64,000 nt of DNA. It comes from Streptomyces sp. ISL-96 (lineage in GTDB: Bacteria; Actinomycetota; Actinomycetes; Streptomycetales; Streptomycetaceae). The stretch spans positions 1 through 64,000 of the forward strand of contig NZ_JAGGPA010000059.1 of NCBI RefSeq assembly GCF_018614035.1, in the 5' to 3' direction. This document shows, piece after piece, positions 19,522 through 27,576 of the stretch (positions are counted from its first letter, which is position 1; every line of letters begins with the position of its first letter). The translations under genes and the position numbers were made by a program. The notes below the pieces were generated by a model, which worked only from the letters and a program-made list of their open reading frames with translations, was not told the origin of the DNA and made no database searches.

Positions 19522-21570
19522 GTGGCTTTCCCCCTGCTCGACGACCGGCCCGCCGCCGCGCGGCTGCTTGGCGCGTCGCCTGTGCCGTCGCGGCGTACGA
19601 AACTGCTCGCTCTGCCGGAGGTTCGGTGGGCCGCCTTGTCCGCCGTCGCCTTTCTGCTGGCCTTCCCACTCGATCTGGCCGGGGTGTCGGCGTGGGTGTG
19701 GGGGCCGCTCTACGCGCTCTGTTACGTCGCGGGCGGCTGGGAGCCGGGGTGGGCCGGGCTGGTGGCACTCCGGGGGTGGAGCCTCGATGTCGACCTGCTG
19801 ATGGTGGTCGCCGCGATCGGGGCGGCGGCGATCGGGCAGTTCCTCGACGGGGGGCTCCTCATCGTCATTTTCGCCGTGTCCGGGGCTCTGGAGGCACTGG
19901 CCACCCGGCGTACGGCCGACTCGGTGCGGGGGCTGCTGGATCTTGCTCCGGCTACTGCTGTGCGGCTGGGGGGTGCTGGTGCTGCTGCTGGGGAGGATGA
20001 GGAGGTGGTGGGGCTTGCTGAGCTGCGGGTCGGGGATCTGGTGCTCGTACGGCCGGGTGAGCGGTTGCCTGCCGACGGCACGGTGGTGGACGGCGCCGGC
20101 GAGGTCGACCAGGCGACCATCACCGGGGAGCCGCTGCCGGTGAACAAGGAGCCGGGGGACGAGGTGTTCGCGGGCACCCTCAACGGCACGGGGGCGCTGC
20201 GGGTCCGGGTGGACAAGGACGCGTCCGAGTCGGTCATCGCGCGCATCGTGGGGATGGTCGAGGAGGCGAGCGAGACCAAGGCGCCGACGCAGTTGTTCAT
20301 CGAGAAGGTCGAGCAGCGTTACTCGGTGGGCGTCGTGGTCGCCACGCTGGCGCTGTTCGCGGTGCCGCTCGCGTGGGGGGCGGACTTCACCTCGACGCTG
20401 CTGCGGGCCATGACGTTCATGATCGTTGCCTCGCCCTGTGCGGTGGTGCTGGCGACCATGCCGCCGCTGCTGTCCGCGATCGCCAATGCCGGGCGGCACG
20501 GGGTGCTGGTCAAGTCCGCGGTGGTCATGGAGCGGCTGGGTGGAGTTACCCGGGTGGCGCTGGACAAGACCGGCACGTTGACGGAAGGGGCGCCTCGGGT
20601 TGCAGAGGTTCGGGTGGCGTCTGGTGGGGGTGTTGGGCTGGGGGAGGCGGAGGTTCTGGCGCTGGCGGCGGCCGCCGAGCATCCGAGCGAGCATCCGCTG
20701 GCGCGGGCCGTCGTGGCTGCGGCGAGGGAACGTGGGTTGGGGATTGAATTGGCTGAGGACTTTTCGTCGGAGCCGGGGCGGGGGGTTCGGGCCGTTGTGG
20801 GTGGGCGGGACGTGCGGGTTGGCAGTCCGTTGGCTCTGGTGGGTGTTGCGGCTGAGGTGGCTGAGGTGGAGGGGGCTGGGCGTACCGCTGTGGTGGTGTC
20901 GGTTGATGGGGTGCCGGTGGGGGTGCTCGGGATTGAGGACCGGGTGCGGGTGGGGGCGGGCGAGGCGGTTGCCGCGCTCGGGAGGCTCACCGGGTCGGCG
21001 CCGGTGCTGCTGACCGGCGACAACGAGCGCGCCGCCGTGGAGCTTGCCGGTGCGGTTGGCATCACGGACGTACGGGCCGGGCTGTTGCCGCAGGACAAGG
21101 TCGCCGCCGTGCGGGAGTGGGAGGCGGCGGGGGAGAAGGTCCTGGTGGTCGGGGACGGGGTCAACGACGCGCCCGCGCTGGCGGCGGCGCACAGTGGCAT
21201 CGCCATGGGGAGGGCCGGGTCGGATCTGGCGCTGGAGACGGCTGACGCGGTGGTGGTGCGGGACGAGTTGGCGACGGTGCCGGTGGTTGTCGCGCTTTCG
21301 CGGCGTGCGCGGCGGCTTGTTGTGCAGAACCTTGTGATCGCTGGGGTTTGTATCGGGGCGTTGGTGATCTGGGATCTGGCTGGGCACCTGCCGCTGCCGT
21401 TGGGGGTGGCGGGGCACGAGGGGTCGACGGTGCTCGTCGGACTCAACGGCTTGCGTCTGCTGCGGGAGTCCGCTTGGCGGGGTGCGGTGCGGGACACCGG
21501 CGCGGGCGGCGGGGGCTCTGGGGTCGGTGCCGCGCCGTGGCGTCTCCTCGGACGCCGAACGTTCGGGTAG
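19522..21570 (+). CDS. P1B-4-type metal-exporting ATPase (Co/Ni type)
   Basis: A 682-aa P-type ATPase: six predicted helices, actuator-domain TGEPLPV, phosphorylation motif DKTGTLTEG (Asp348), HP locus EHPLARA and hinge GDGVNDAPAL. The metal-site motifs SPC (304-306) and HEGST (632-636) are the P1B-4 signature, a Co/Ni/Fe exporter group. No N-terminal metal-binding domain is present, as usual for P1B-4. It starts with GTG 19522 and is divergent from nmtR. The last 16 or so residues (GAAPWRLLGRRTFG) and the stop codon come from a dispersed repeat, so the natural C terminus was replaced. Confidence 0.92.
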   Translation: MAFPLLDDRPAAARLLGASPVPSRRTKLLALPEVRWAALSAVAFLLAFPLDLAGVSAWVWGPLYALCYVAGGWEPGWAGLVALRGWSLDVDLLMVVAAIGAAAIGQFLDGGLLIVIFAVSGALEALATRRTADSVRGLLDLAPATAVRLGGAGAAAGEDEEVVGLAELRVGDLVLVRPGERLPADGTVVDGAGEVDQATITGEPLPVNKEPGDEVFAGTLNGTGALRVRVDKDASESVIARIVGMVEEASETKAPTQLFIEKVEQRYSVGVVVATLALFAVPLAWGADFTSTLLRAMTFMIVASPCAVVLATMPPLLSAIANAGRHGVLVKSAVVMERLGGVTRVALDKTGTLTEGAPRVAEVRVASGGGVGLGEAEVLALAAAAEHPSEHPLARAVVAAARERGLGIELAEDFSSEPGRGVRAVVGGRDVRVGSPLALVGVAAEVAEVEGAGRTAVVVSVDGVPVGVLGIEDRVRVGAGEAVAALGRLTGSAPVLLTGDNERAAVELAGAVGITDVRAGLLPQDKVAAVREWEAAGEKVLVVGDGVNDAPALAAAHSGIAMGRAGSDLALETADAVVVRDELATVPVVVALSRRARRLVVQNLVIAGVCIGALVIWDLAGHLPLPLGVAGHEGSTVLVGLNGLRLLRESAWRGAVRDTGAGGGGSGVGAAPWRLLGRRTFG

Positions 21571-21643
21571 CGCGTAGTTTCGTTGGGCTGGTTGCGTTCG
21601 GCGCCCTGCGGGGAGCGCCCCGGCACGTCCCCTCCCGGCACCG
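21511..21643 (-). repeat. Dispersed ~130-bp Streptomyces repeat, copy B (3' end of ATPase)
   Basis: The reverse complement of copy A at 9855-9986 with about five differences. It supplies the last codons and TAG of the P-type ATPase. The core CGAACGTTCG is palindromic and the arms can form a long stem-loop, which may double as a terminator. Confidence 0.85.
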
Positions 21644-21683
21644 GGATGTCCGTCGCGGGGCCGGGCGGAGCGGCGTAATCCAA

Positions 21684-21720
21684 GCCCGTCCGGCGTTTGA
21701 AGACGCGCCCGGAGGGTGCC
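21684..21720. repeat. Short dispersed repeat (GCCCGTCCGGCGTTTGA type)
   Basis: I recognise this word as a common intergenic sequence in Streptomyces genomes, usually near gene ends. Here it follows the ~130-bp repeat and lies 11 bases before the end of arsR. Only one full copy is in this window. Confidence 0.55.
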
Positions 21721-21730
21721 GGGGGTCGGC

Positions 21731-22093
21731 TCAGGCGGGGTACTGGCCCAGCATCTTGGCCATCGCGGCCAGTACGGCGGGCGCCACGCGGTAGTACACC
21801 CACGTGCCCCGGCGCTCCGACGTCAGCAGGCCGGCTTCCTTCAGCTTCTTCAGGTGGTGGCTGACCGTCGGCTGCGAGACGCCGACGTCGGAGATGTCGC
21901 AGACGCACGCCTCGCCGCCCTCGTGCGACGCCACGGCCGAGAACAGCCGCAGCCGCACCGGGTCGCCCAGCGCCTTGAACATGGCAGCCGTACGGACCGC
22001 GTCCTCCGCCGACAGCGGGCGCTCGTTCAGCGGCGCGCAGCACGGCTCGACGGTCGTCTGCTCCAGCAGTGGCAACACGTTGGCGTTCGGCAT
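21731..22093 (-). CDS. arsR: ArsR arsenic-responsive repressor
   Basis: A 120-aa ArsR/SmtB repressor. The DNA-recognition helix contains VSQPTVSHHLKKLKEAGLL and the As(III)-binding segment reads ACVCDISD, close to the classical CVCD site in the alpha-3 helix; an extra CC pair lies near the N terminus (EPCCAPL). Without arsenite it would repress itself and the divergent arsO. ATG 22093 was preferred over upstream ATG 22111. Confidence 0.88.
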   Translation of the reverse strand: MPNANVLPLLEQTTVEPCCAPLNERPLSAEDAVRTAAMFKALGDPVRLRLFSAVASHEGGEACVCDISDVGVSQPTVSHHLKKLKEAGLLTSERRGTWVYYRVAPAVLAAMAKMLGQYPA

Positions 22094-22095
22094 GC

Positions 22096-22161
22096 GTCTA
22101 TGTTGACACATGTCGAATCAGAGTGCTGGTTTGATGTGTGTCTATGTTGACGGGCGTCGAA
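22096..22161. promoter_or_regulatory. Candidate ArsR operators (22-bp direct repeat)
   Basis: GTCTATGTTGACnnnnGTCGAA occurs at 22096-22117 and 22140-22161, 18 of 22 bases identical and 44 bases apart. The first copy contains the palindrome GACA-CA-TGTC and abuts the arsR start codon. Two sites in a divergent arsR/arsO gap fit a shared operator. Confidence 0.6.
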
Positions 22162-22219
22162 GTGGGTGTGATGCTTGGCGCTGTCGGCATATCGATGGAT
22201 GTCTATGCAGGGAGTCCTC

Positions 22220-23617
22220 ATGACTGAGACGCGTTCGCAGGTGCCCACCGTCGTGATCGGCGCCGGTCCGGTCGGGCTGGCCGCCGCCGCCCACCTCGTC
22301 GGGCGCGGCCAGGAACCGCTCGTCCTGGAGGCCGGCCCCCGGGCCGGCACGGCGGTCAGGGAGTGGGCGCACGTACGGCTGTTCTCCCGGTGGGCCGAGG
22401 TCGTCGATCCGGTCGCCGAGAAGCTTCTGGCGCCGACCGGGTGGACCGCGCCGGACGGTTCGACGTACCCCACCGGCGGCGACTGGGCCGAGCGGTATCT
22501 GCAGCCGCTCGCGGATGTTCTCGGGGAGAGGGTGCGTTACGGGGCCCGCGTGACCGGCGTCTCGCGGGTGGGCCGGGACCGTGTCGTCGACTCCGGGCGT
22601 GAGGACCAGCCCTTCTCGGTGCATGTCCGGTACGCCGACGGTACGGAGGAGCGGATCGTCGCCCGCGCCGTGATCGACGCCTCCGGAACCTGGTCCACCC
22701 CGAGCCCGATCGGCGGTGACGGCCTGCCCGCGCTCGGCGAGCTCGCGGCCGCCGACCGTATCTCCTATCGGGTCCCGGACCTCAGGGACCCCGAAGTCCG
22801 GGGGCGTTACGCGGGACGGCGTACCGCCGTCATCGGGTCGGGCGCATCCGCCTTCACCGCCCTCTCCTCGCTCGCGGACCTGGCGAAGGAGGCCCCCGGC
22901 ACGCACGCCGTCTGGATCCTGCGGCGCGGCATCGGCGGCGACACGTTCGGTGGCGGCGAGGCCGACCAGCTCCCGGCGCGCGGGGCCCTCGGGCTCCGGG
23001 CGAAGGCCGCCGTCGACGACGGGTACGCGGACGCGGTCACCGGATTCCGTACGAGTGCGGTCGGGAGGGGTGGGGACGGGCGGCTCGTGCTGGTGGCTGA
23101 GGACGGGCGGGAGCTGGAACCGGTCGACGAGGTCATCGTTCTTACCGGCCTTCGTCCCGATCTTTCGTTCGTCTCGGAGCTGCGGCTGGGGCTCGACGAG
23201 CGACTCCAGGCGCCGACCGCGCTCGCGCCCCTGATCGACCCGAACCTCCACTCCTGCGGCACCGTCTATCCGCACGGCGTCGTCGAGCTCTCGCACCCTG
23301 AGAAGGACGTCTACCTGGTCGGCATGAAGAGCTATGGGCGAGCTCCGACGTTCCTCGCCATGACTGGTTACGAGCAGGTCCGTTCCATCGCGGCCTCGCT
23401 GGCCGGGGACCAGGAAGCGGCTGAGCGTGTCGAGCTGACCCTTCCGGAGACGGGCGTGTGTGGGGGTGCTGGGCTGTTCGAGGAGGCCGAGGCCGAGGTA
23501 GCGGCTGGGACTGGGGCTGGGGAGAGTGGTGGGGGGTGTTGTGCCGCTCCGGCCTCCTCCGCTGAGACCCTCCAGATTGGGGTCGGCGTCGGTCCGGGCT
23601 CCTCCAGGGGGTGCTGA
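22220..23617 (+). CDS. arsO: ArsO-like flavin monooxygenase
   Basis: A 465-aa flavoprotein with an N-terminal FAD dinucleotide fold (VVIGAGPVGLAAAAHL), a second nucleotide fold (RTAVIGSGASAFTAL, about residues 195-215) and a ligand-region AMTGYEQVRSIAASL. It matches the flavin-dependent monooxygenase encoded beside arsR in actinobacterial ars operons. The C terminus is Cys-rich (GVCGGAG, GGCCAAP, final RGC), which could bind thiolate-reactive metalloids. ATG 22220 follows GGGAG. Its exact arsenic substrate is unproven. Confidence 0.82.
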   Translation: MTETRSQVPTVVIGAGPVGLAAAAHLVGRGQEPLVLEAGPRAGTAVREWAHVRLFSRWAEVVDPVAEKLLAPTGWTAPDGSTYPTGGDWAERYLQPLADVLGERVRYGARVTGVSRVGRDRVVDSGREDQPFSVHVRYADGTEERIVARAVIDASGTWSTPSPIGGDGLPALGELAAADRISYRVPDLRDPEVRGRYAGRRTAVIGSGASAFTALSSLADLAKEAPGTHAVWILRRGIGGDTFGGGEADQLPARGALGLRAKAAVDDGYADAVTGFRTSAVGRGGDGRLVLVAEDGRELEPVDEVIVLTGLRPDLSFVSELRLGLDERLQAPTALAPLIDPNLHSCGTVYPHGVVELSHPEKDVYLVGMKSYGRAPTFLAMTGYEQVRSIAASLAGDQEAAERVELTLPETGVCGGAGLFEEAEAEVAAGTGAGESGGGCCAAPASSAETLQIGVGVGPGSSRGC

Positions 23618-23653
23618 ACCCGATGGCAGTGGTGCCCCCGTTACGGTCGGGCG

Positions 23654-24601
23654 ATGAGCGATACGAATGGCGAAGGCCGGTGGAGGCGGGGGCGTGTCCT
23701 CGCCTCGCTGGCTGTGGCGGTCGCCGGGCTGCTCGTCTTCCATTCGGCCGTGCCGGACATGGCCGGCCGGCCGGGCAGTCTGCTGGAGACGTTCCTGCCG
23801 TGGCTCGGCCTGGCGGTCCCCGTCTTGTTGGTTCTGGCGATCGTGCGCCGCTCGGCCGTCGCGCTGTTGGCCCTGCTGTTGCCCGTCGCCGCTTGGGTGA
23901 GTGGGTTCGGCGGACTGTTGCCGCAGGGTGAGCCGGCGTACGACCTCACCGTGGTTCAGCACAATGTGAGCGACGAGAACGCTGATCCGGCGGGTACGGC
24001 GCGGGCCCTGATGAAGGCTCGTCCTGGCCTCATCGCCCTCGAAGAGGTGACGGCCGGTGCGTCGGCCGTCTACGCCGCGACGCTCGCACCGGAGTTTCCC
24101 CACCACCGGGTGGTGGGGACCGTCGGGCTCTGGTCGAAGCACCCGTTGACCGAGGCGCGGCCGGTGGACATAAGGCCGGACGGGATCGTGGGCGCGTGGA
24201 ACCGTGGTCTGCGCGCGGAGGTCCGGGTGCCGGGAGAGAAGGCGGCGGTCGCGGTGTACGTCGCCCACTTGCCCTCCGTGCGGTTGGGGTTGGGGGCTGG
24301 GTTCAGCGCGGGGTGGCGCGACGAAAGCGCCGCCCTGCTGGGGGCGGCCATCGCGGCCGAGCCGCTGGAGCGGGTGATCCTGCTCGGCGACCTCAACAGC
24401 ACGGTGGACGACCGTGGGCTGGTCCCCGTCGGCGCGCAGATGAACACGGTGGGCCCCGGCTTCGCCTTCAGCTGGCCCGCCTCTTTCCCCGTGGCCCGGA
24501 TCGACCAGGTCATGACCCGGAACGCAACCGTCACCAAGGTGTGGTCCCTGCCCGCGACGGGGAGCGACCACCTGCCCATCGCTGCCCGCATCAGGTGGTG
24601 A
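23654..24601 (+). CDS. Membrane-anchored endonuclease/exonuclease/phosphatase family protein
   Basis: A 315-aa protein: three N-terminal membrane helices (about residues 15-90), then an EEP catalytic domain outside the membrane. Catalytic motifs are all visible: VVQHNVSDEN, ALEEVT (metal-binding Glu), AHLPS, LLGDLNST, ARIDQVM and the terminal GSDHLPI. Family members cleave phosphodiesters in nucleic acids or lipids; the membrane anchor suggests an extracytoplasmic substrate. Its start is 36 bases after arsO. Confidence 0.88.
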   Translation: MSDTNGEGRWRRGRVLASLAVAVAGLLVFHSAVPDMAGRPGSLLETFLPWLGLAVPVLLVLAIVRRSAVALLALLLPVAAWVSGFGGLLPQGEPAYDLTVVQHNVSDENADPAGTARALMKARPGLIALEEVTAGASAVYAATLAPEFPHHRVVGTVGLWSKHPLTEARPVDIRPDGIVGAWNRGLRAEVRVPGEKAAVAVYVAHLPSVRLGLGAGFSAGWRDESAALLGAAIAAEPLERVILLGDLNSTVDDRGLVPVGAQMNTVGPGFAFSWPASFPVARIDQVMTRNATVTKVWSLPATGSDHLPIAARIRW

Positions 24602-25018
24602 TCACCGGCACTCGAACCACACCGTCTTGCCGTCTCTGCCCGGCCCCGGTGACACCCCCCACCGGTCGCTGACGGCCTCCACGAGTGCCAGCCCCCGTCC
24701 GCCGTCGTCCAGCGGTCCCGCGCTGCCCGCCTTCGGCAGCTGCGGACACGCGTCCGCCACCTCGACCCGTACCCCCTTGTCCGTCCGCAGGATCAGCACC
24801 GAACACCGGCGCCCCGGAACATGGCGTACGACATTCGCGATCAGCTCGGTGAGTGCCAGCTCCGCCGCGTCCGCTACGGGCATCAGGTGCCAGCTCGCGA
24901 GGTACGTCCGCAGGATGCGGCGCAGGTGCCGGGCCGAATGCTCGCTCACGGTGAAGCTCACCCCGTAGCGCCGCGACGCTCCAACTTCGGCGCTCTGTTC
25001 GTCAGTTACGTGATTCAC
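24602..25018 (-). CDS. HATPase anti-sigma-type regulator
   Basis: A 138-aa GHKL ATPase of the Streptomyces regulatory type, with N box (LALTELIANVVRHV), G1 (VEVADACPQLP) and G2 (GGRGLALVEAVSDRWG). It likely binds ATP and a partner protein; such genes often accompany XRE/DUF397 pairs like the one 1 kb away. GTG 25018 is a choice among weak starts; no strong ribosome binding site is visible. Confidence 0.8.
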   Translation of the reverse strand: MNHVTDEQSAEVGASRRYGVSFTVSEHSARHLRRILRTYLASWHLMPVADAAELALTELIANVVRHVPGRRCSVLILRTDKGVRVEVADACPQLPKAGSAGPLDDGGRGLALVEAVSDRWGVSPGPGRDGKTVWFECR

Positions 25019-25115
25019 GTCACCAGAGTGTGACTTCTGGCTACGCTCCGCCACACTCGGGAAGCAACCTCACGCAGGGTGAGCTTGCGTCGTCCGCACC
25101 GCGCGGCCGGTGGTT

Positions 25116-25727
25116 CTATCGGGGGCTGGCCAGCAGTAGCGTCCACCACCCCTGGCCGTTGTTGCCTTTGCTCACGCCGACGCCCACGTGCCGGAAGGCG
25201 CAGGTGAGCATCGCGTCGCGGTGCTTGGGGCTGTCCTTCCACAGGCGGAGGGCCGTTGCCGCGTCGGGCTTTGAGCGGGCGATGTTCTCGGCCACCCGCT
25301 GCCACCGGTATCCCTCGTCCGTGAGCCGGTCGCCCGGGCTGGACGAGTGCGCGCCGGTGTGGGAGAGGGACCCGGCGCGTGCCATGTAGTCGCTGTGCCG
25401 TTGGGCGGTCCTGGTCGCGGCGCGTTGGGCCCGTACGGGGCGGCAGCCGTTACGTGCCCGCTCGCGGTTGAGGAGCTGAACGAGGGCCGCGCGGGCCTTG
25501 CGTACGGCGGTTGGCGTGGGCCTCTCGTGGTGGGGTCTGCCGGGTGGTCTCTGCCATGACGGCTGGTGCTCCTGCCACATCGCCTGCCAGGTCTCCGGGA
25601 GGGGCGGCGGGGCCTGGAAGTGGTGCGTAAGCATGTTGGGCGGCGTGTACTGCGGGGGTGAAGGGGGCGGCGGGAAGGGATGGGCGGCCAACACGGTCAT
25701 CAGGATCCACGGTAGGTGTCTGCGCAC
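25116..25727 (-). CDS. Secreted CAP (SCP/PR-1-like) domain protein
   Basis: A 203-aa exported protein: an N-terminal hydrophobic segment, a Pro-rich spacer (about 18-70) and a CAP domain. Domain marks are VQLLNRERARNG, QRHSDYMARAGSLSHTG, VAENIAR, LRLWKDSPKHRDAML and HVGVGVSKG, containing the conserved His/Glu cavity residues. Bacterial CAP proteins bind small molecules or act as wall-associated hydrolases; no substrate is predictable. One Cys pair could form a disulfide. Confidence 0.88.
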   Translation of the reverse strand: MRRHLPWILMTVLAAHPFPPPPSPPQYTPPNMLTHHFQAPPPLPETWQAMWQEHQPSWQRPPGRPHHERPTPTAVRKARAALVQLLNRERARNGCRPVRAQRAATRTAQRHSDYMARAGSLSHTGAHSSSPGDRLTDEGYRWQRVAENIARSKPDAATALRLWKDSPKHRDAMLTCAFRHVGVGVSKGNNGQGWWTLLLASPR

Positions 25728-25903
25728 GGCCGCCTCTTTCTTCTCGATCTATTGGCACTTGAAAGCACTATTCACCTTCGAGGGAGAGATATGGATGAAA
25801 TCCCGTCCCGTGTGCTGTGCCGCTTCACCTGCTGACCTTGGCAAGCGCCGCCGGCGAGCCGCCCTGGCGATCAGGATGATCGTCCGTAATTAGCCATGTC
25901 GGA

Positions 25904-25925
25904 GAGTGAGTTATTGGCTACGCTC
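25904..25925 (+). promoter_or_regulatory. Candidate promoter of the XRE/DUF397 operon
   Basis: GAGTG followed 6 bases later by TGGCTACGCTC gives a plausible -10 (TACGCT, 25919-25924) about 40 bases before the XRE start. Nearly the same arrangement occurs at 25026-25048 in the same orientation. Confidence 0.4.
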
Positions 25926-25962
25926 GGCTACGGGTGGAATCGACGAGCCAGGGAGACCCCGT

Positions 25963-26811
25963 ATGGCCAACATCCGTAACCTTGACCCCCACGCGTCCCC
26001 TCTCGACTATTACGGCGCCGAGTTGAGGCGCCTGCGGGAGGCGGCGGGCCTTAACCAGAAGCAGCTCGGCTCGATCATCTTCTGTACGGCGTCACTGGTC
26101 GGCCAGATCGAGACGGCCCACAAGGTCCCGACCCGTTCATTCTCGGAACGCGCGGACGCGGCGCTGGGGACGGAGGGGACGCTGAGTCGGCTGGTGGGTC
26201 TGGTGCTGCGGAGTCAGCTGCCGCACTGGTTCCAGCCGTACGCGGAGATGGAGGCGCGGGCGGCGTACATCTCGACGTACCAGGCGCAGATCGTCTACGG
26301 GCTGTTGCAGACGGAGGCGTACGCGCGAGCGGTGCTTGAAGTCGACCATCCCGACCGGACGGACGAGATGGTGGCGGCACGTATGGACCGGCAGCGCATC
26401 CTCAAGCGCGAGCACCCGCCGTTGGCCTTGGTGGTGCTGGACGAGGCGGTGCTGTACCGGGAGATCGGCGGGGCCGAGGTCATGCGGAAGCAACTGGGCC
26501 ACTTGTTGGAGCTTTGTGAGCAGTCGTGGGTGCAGATCCAGGTTCTGCCGTTCGGGGTCGGCCAACACGCGGGAATGATGGGCTCGTTCACGCTGATGCG
26601 CTTCGAGGACGACCCTGACATCTTCTACTCCGAGAGCTACGACTCGGGTCACATGACCGCCAACCCACAAGTGATCAGGGAGCGTTCGCTCGGATACGCT
26701 CGCTTGCAGGCCGCTTCCCTCTCGATCGAGGACTCGGCGGCACTGATCGCTCGTGTAATGGAGGAACGCTATGGGCACCAGCCAGGACCTGAAGAGCGCG
26801 CAGTGGCGTAA
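25963..26811 (+). CDS. XRE regulator with DUF5753 domain (Scr1/WhiJ type)
   Basis: A 282-aa regulator. An N-terminal helix-turn-helix (LRRLREAAGLNQKQLGSIIF, residues about 20-70) is followed by the DUF5753 domain (WFQPYAEMEARAAYISTYQA, YGLLQTEAYARAVLE, QIQVLPFGVGQHAGMMGSF). These regulators act with a small DUF397 protein and often a HATPase in development or antibiotic control. ATG 25963 has GGGAG upstream. It overlaps the DUF397 gene by 41 bases. Confidence 0.92.
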   Translation: MANIRNLDPHASPLDYYGAELRRLREAAGLNQKQLGSIIFCTASLVGQIETAHKVPTRSFSERADAALGTEGTLSRLVGLVLRSQLPHWFQPYAEMEARAAYISTYQAQIVYGLLQTEAYARAVLEVDHPDRTDEMVAARMDRQRILKREHPPLALVVLDEAVLYREIGGAEVMRKQLGHLLELCEQSWVQIQVLPFGVGQHAGMMGSFTLMRFEDDPDIFYSESYDSGHMTANPQVIRERSLGYARLQAASLSIEDSAALIARVMEERYGHQPGPEERAVA

Positions 26812-26965
26812 GTCCAGCTACAGCGGCAGCAGCGGCGGCGAATGCGTGGAGGTCGCCGACCTCAGCGCTCACGTCGCCATCCGTGACTCAAAGAATCCCG
26901 AAGGCCCCGCCTTCACCGTCACCCGCACCGCCTTCGCCGCCTTCGTCGCGGCGGTCAGCGGCTGA
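26771..26965 (+). CDS. DUF397 protein
   Basis: A 64-aa protein with the complete DUF397 signature: WRKSSYSGSSGGECVEVA, VAIRDSKNPEGPAFTVT and a hydrophobic C-terminal helix. In known systems DUF397 proteins antagonise or modulate the partner XRE regulator. Its start lies inside the end of the XRE gene, so translation is coupled. It overlaps the convergent HATPase gene by 11 bases. Confidence 0.93.
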   Translation: MGTSQDLKSAQWRKSSYSGSSGGECVEVADLSAHVAIRDSKNPEGPAFTVTRTAFAAFVAAVSG

Positions 26966-27374
26966 CGGCCGCGCAGATGGCCTTGCCGCCCTCGGGGGAC
27001 GGGCTGACCGTGACGAAGCGGGACAGGAAGCTGACGAGGGTCAGGCCGTAACCGCCCTCGTAGCCGGTGATGTCCGGGTGGCGTGGGCGGGGGCGGGACG
27101 GGCTGGGGTCCTGCACGGTGATCTGCACCGTGTTCCGGCCCGCCACCAGCCGCATTTTTGTGATGCCGCCTGCGTGCCTCAGCGCGTTCGTGACCAGCTC
27201 GGAGACCACCAGAACCACGTTTTCAGTGGTCTCCGGGGTGGGCGCCGGGGCCAGGTCGCAGAGGAACTCGCGAGCGGTGTCGCGCGCCTCGGCCGCCGTG
27301 TCCGGACGTGTGGTCCGTTCGGCGAGCCCGCGCCTTCGGCTGCAGGTTGTCTGCGTGCGGTTCATGGTGTTCAC
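26955..27374 (-). CDS. HATPase completing an XRE/DUF397 module
   Basis: A 139-aa GHKL ATPase with N box (VVLVVSELVTNALRHAGG), G1-like VQDPSPSRP and G2 GGYGLTLVSFLSRFV. G1 is degenerate compared with DxGxG, so ATP binding may be altered. Genes of this type sit beside XRE and DUF397 genes across Streptomyces (abaA/whiJ-like clusters). It is convergent with DUF397, with overlapping 3' ends. ATG 27374 or 27365 could start it. Confidence 0.85.
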   Translation of the reverse strand: MNTMNRTQTTCSRRRGLAERTTRPDTAAEARDTAREFLCDLAPAPTPETTENVVLVVSELVTNALRHAGGITKMRLVAGRNTVQITVQDPSPSRPRPRHPDITGYEGGYGLTLVSFLSRFVTVSPSPEGGKAICAAVSR

Positions 27375-27576
27375 CCCCGATGAAGTAGGAAGCCCTGCTC
27401 TGGTGACCCTGGGGCTTCTGCCCTGCTTTACCCAGAGCTAACTTCACGCCTTGCCTGCCGCGCGGTCGCGGCGTACAAATATGTGCCCCTCCGGTGAAAC
27501 ATCTGTGCGATCATCGCGGTCACCGAGGGCCCGGAGTGCTCCGGTCCTCCCATCAGACCGCTCCGGGGGGAACGGA

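Noticed and set aside
19426..21417. Minus-strand frame of over 600 codons opposite the P-type ATPase
   Set aside because: Antisense shadow of a gene with complete motifs; composition is His/Arg/Pro-rich with no family features.
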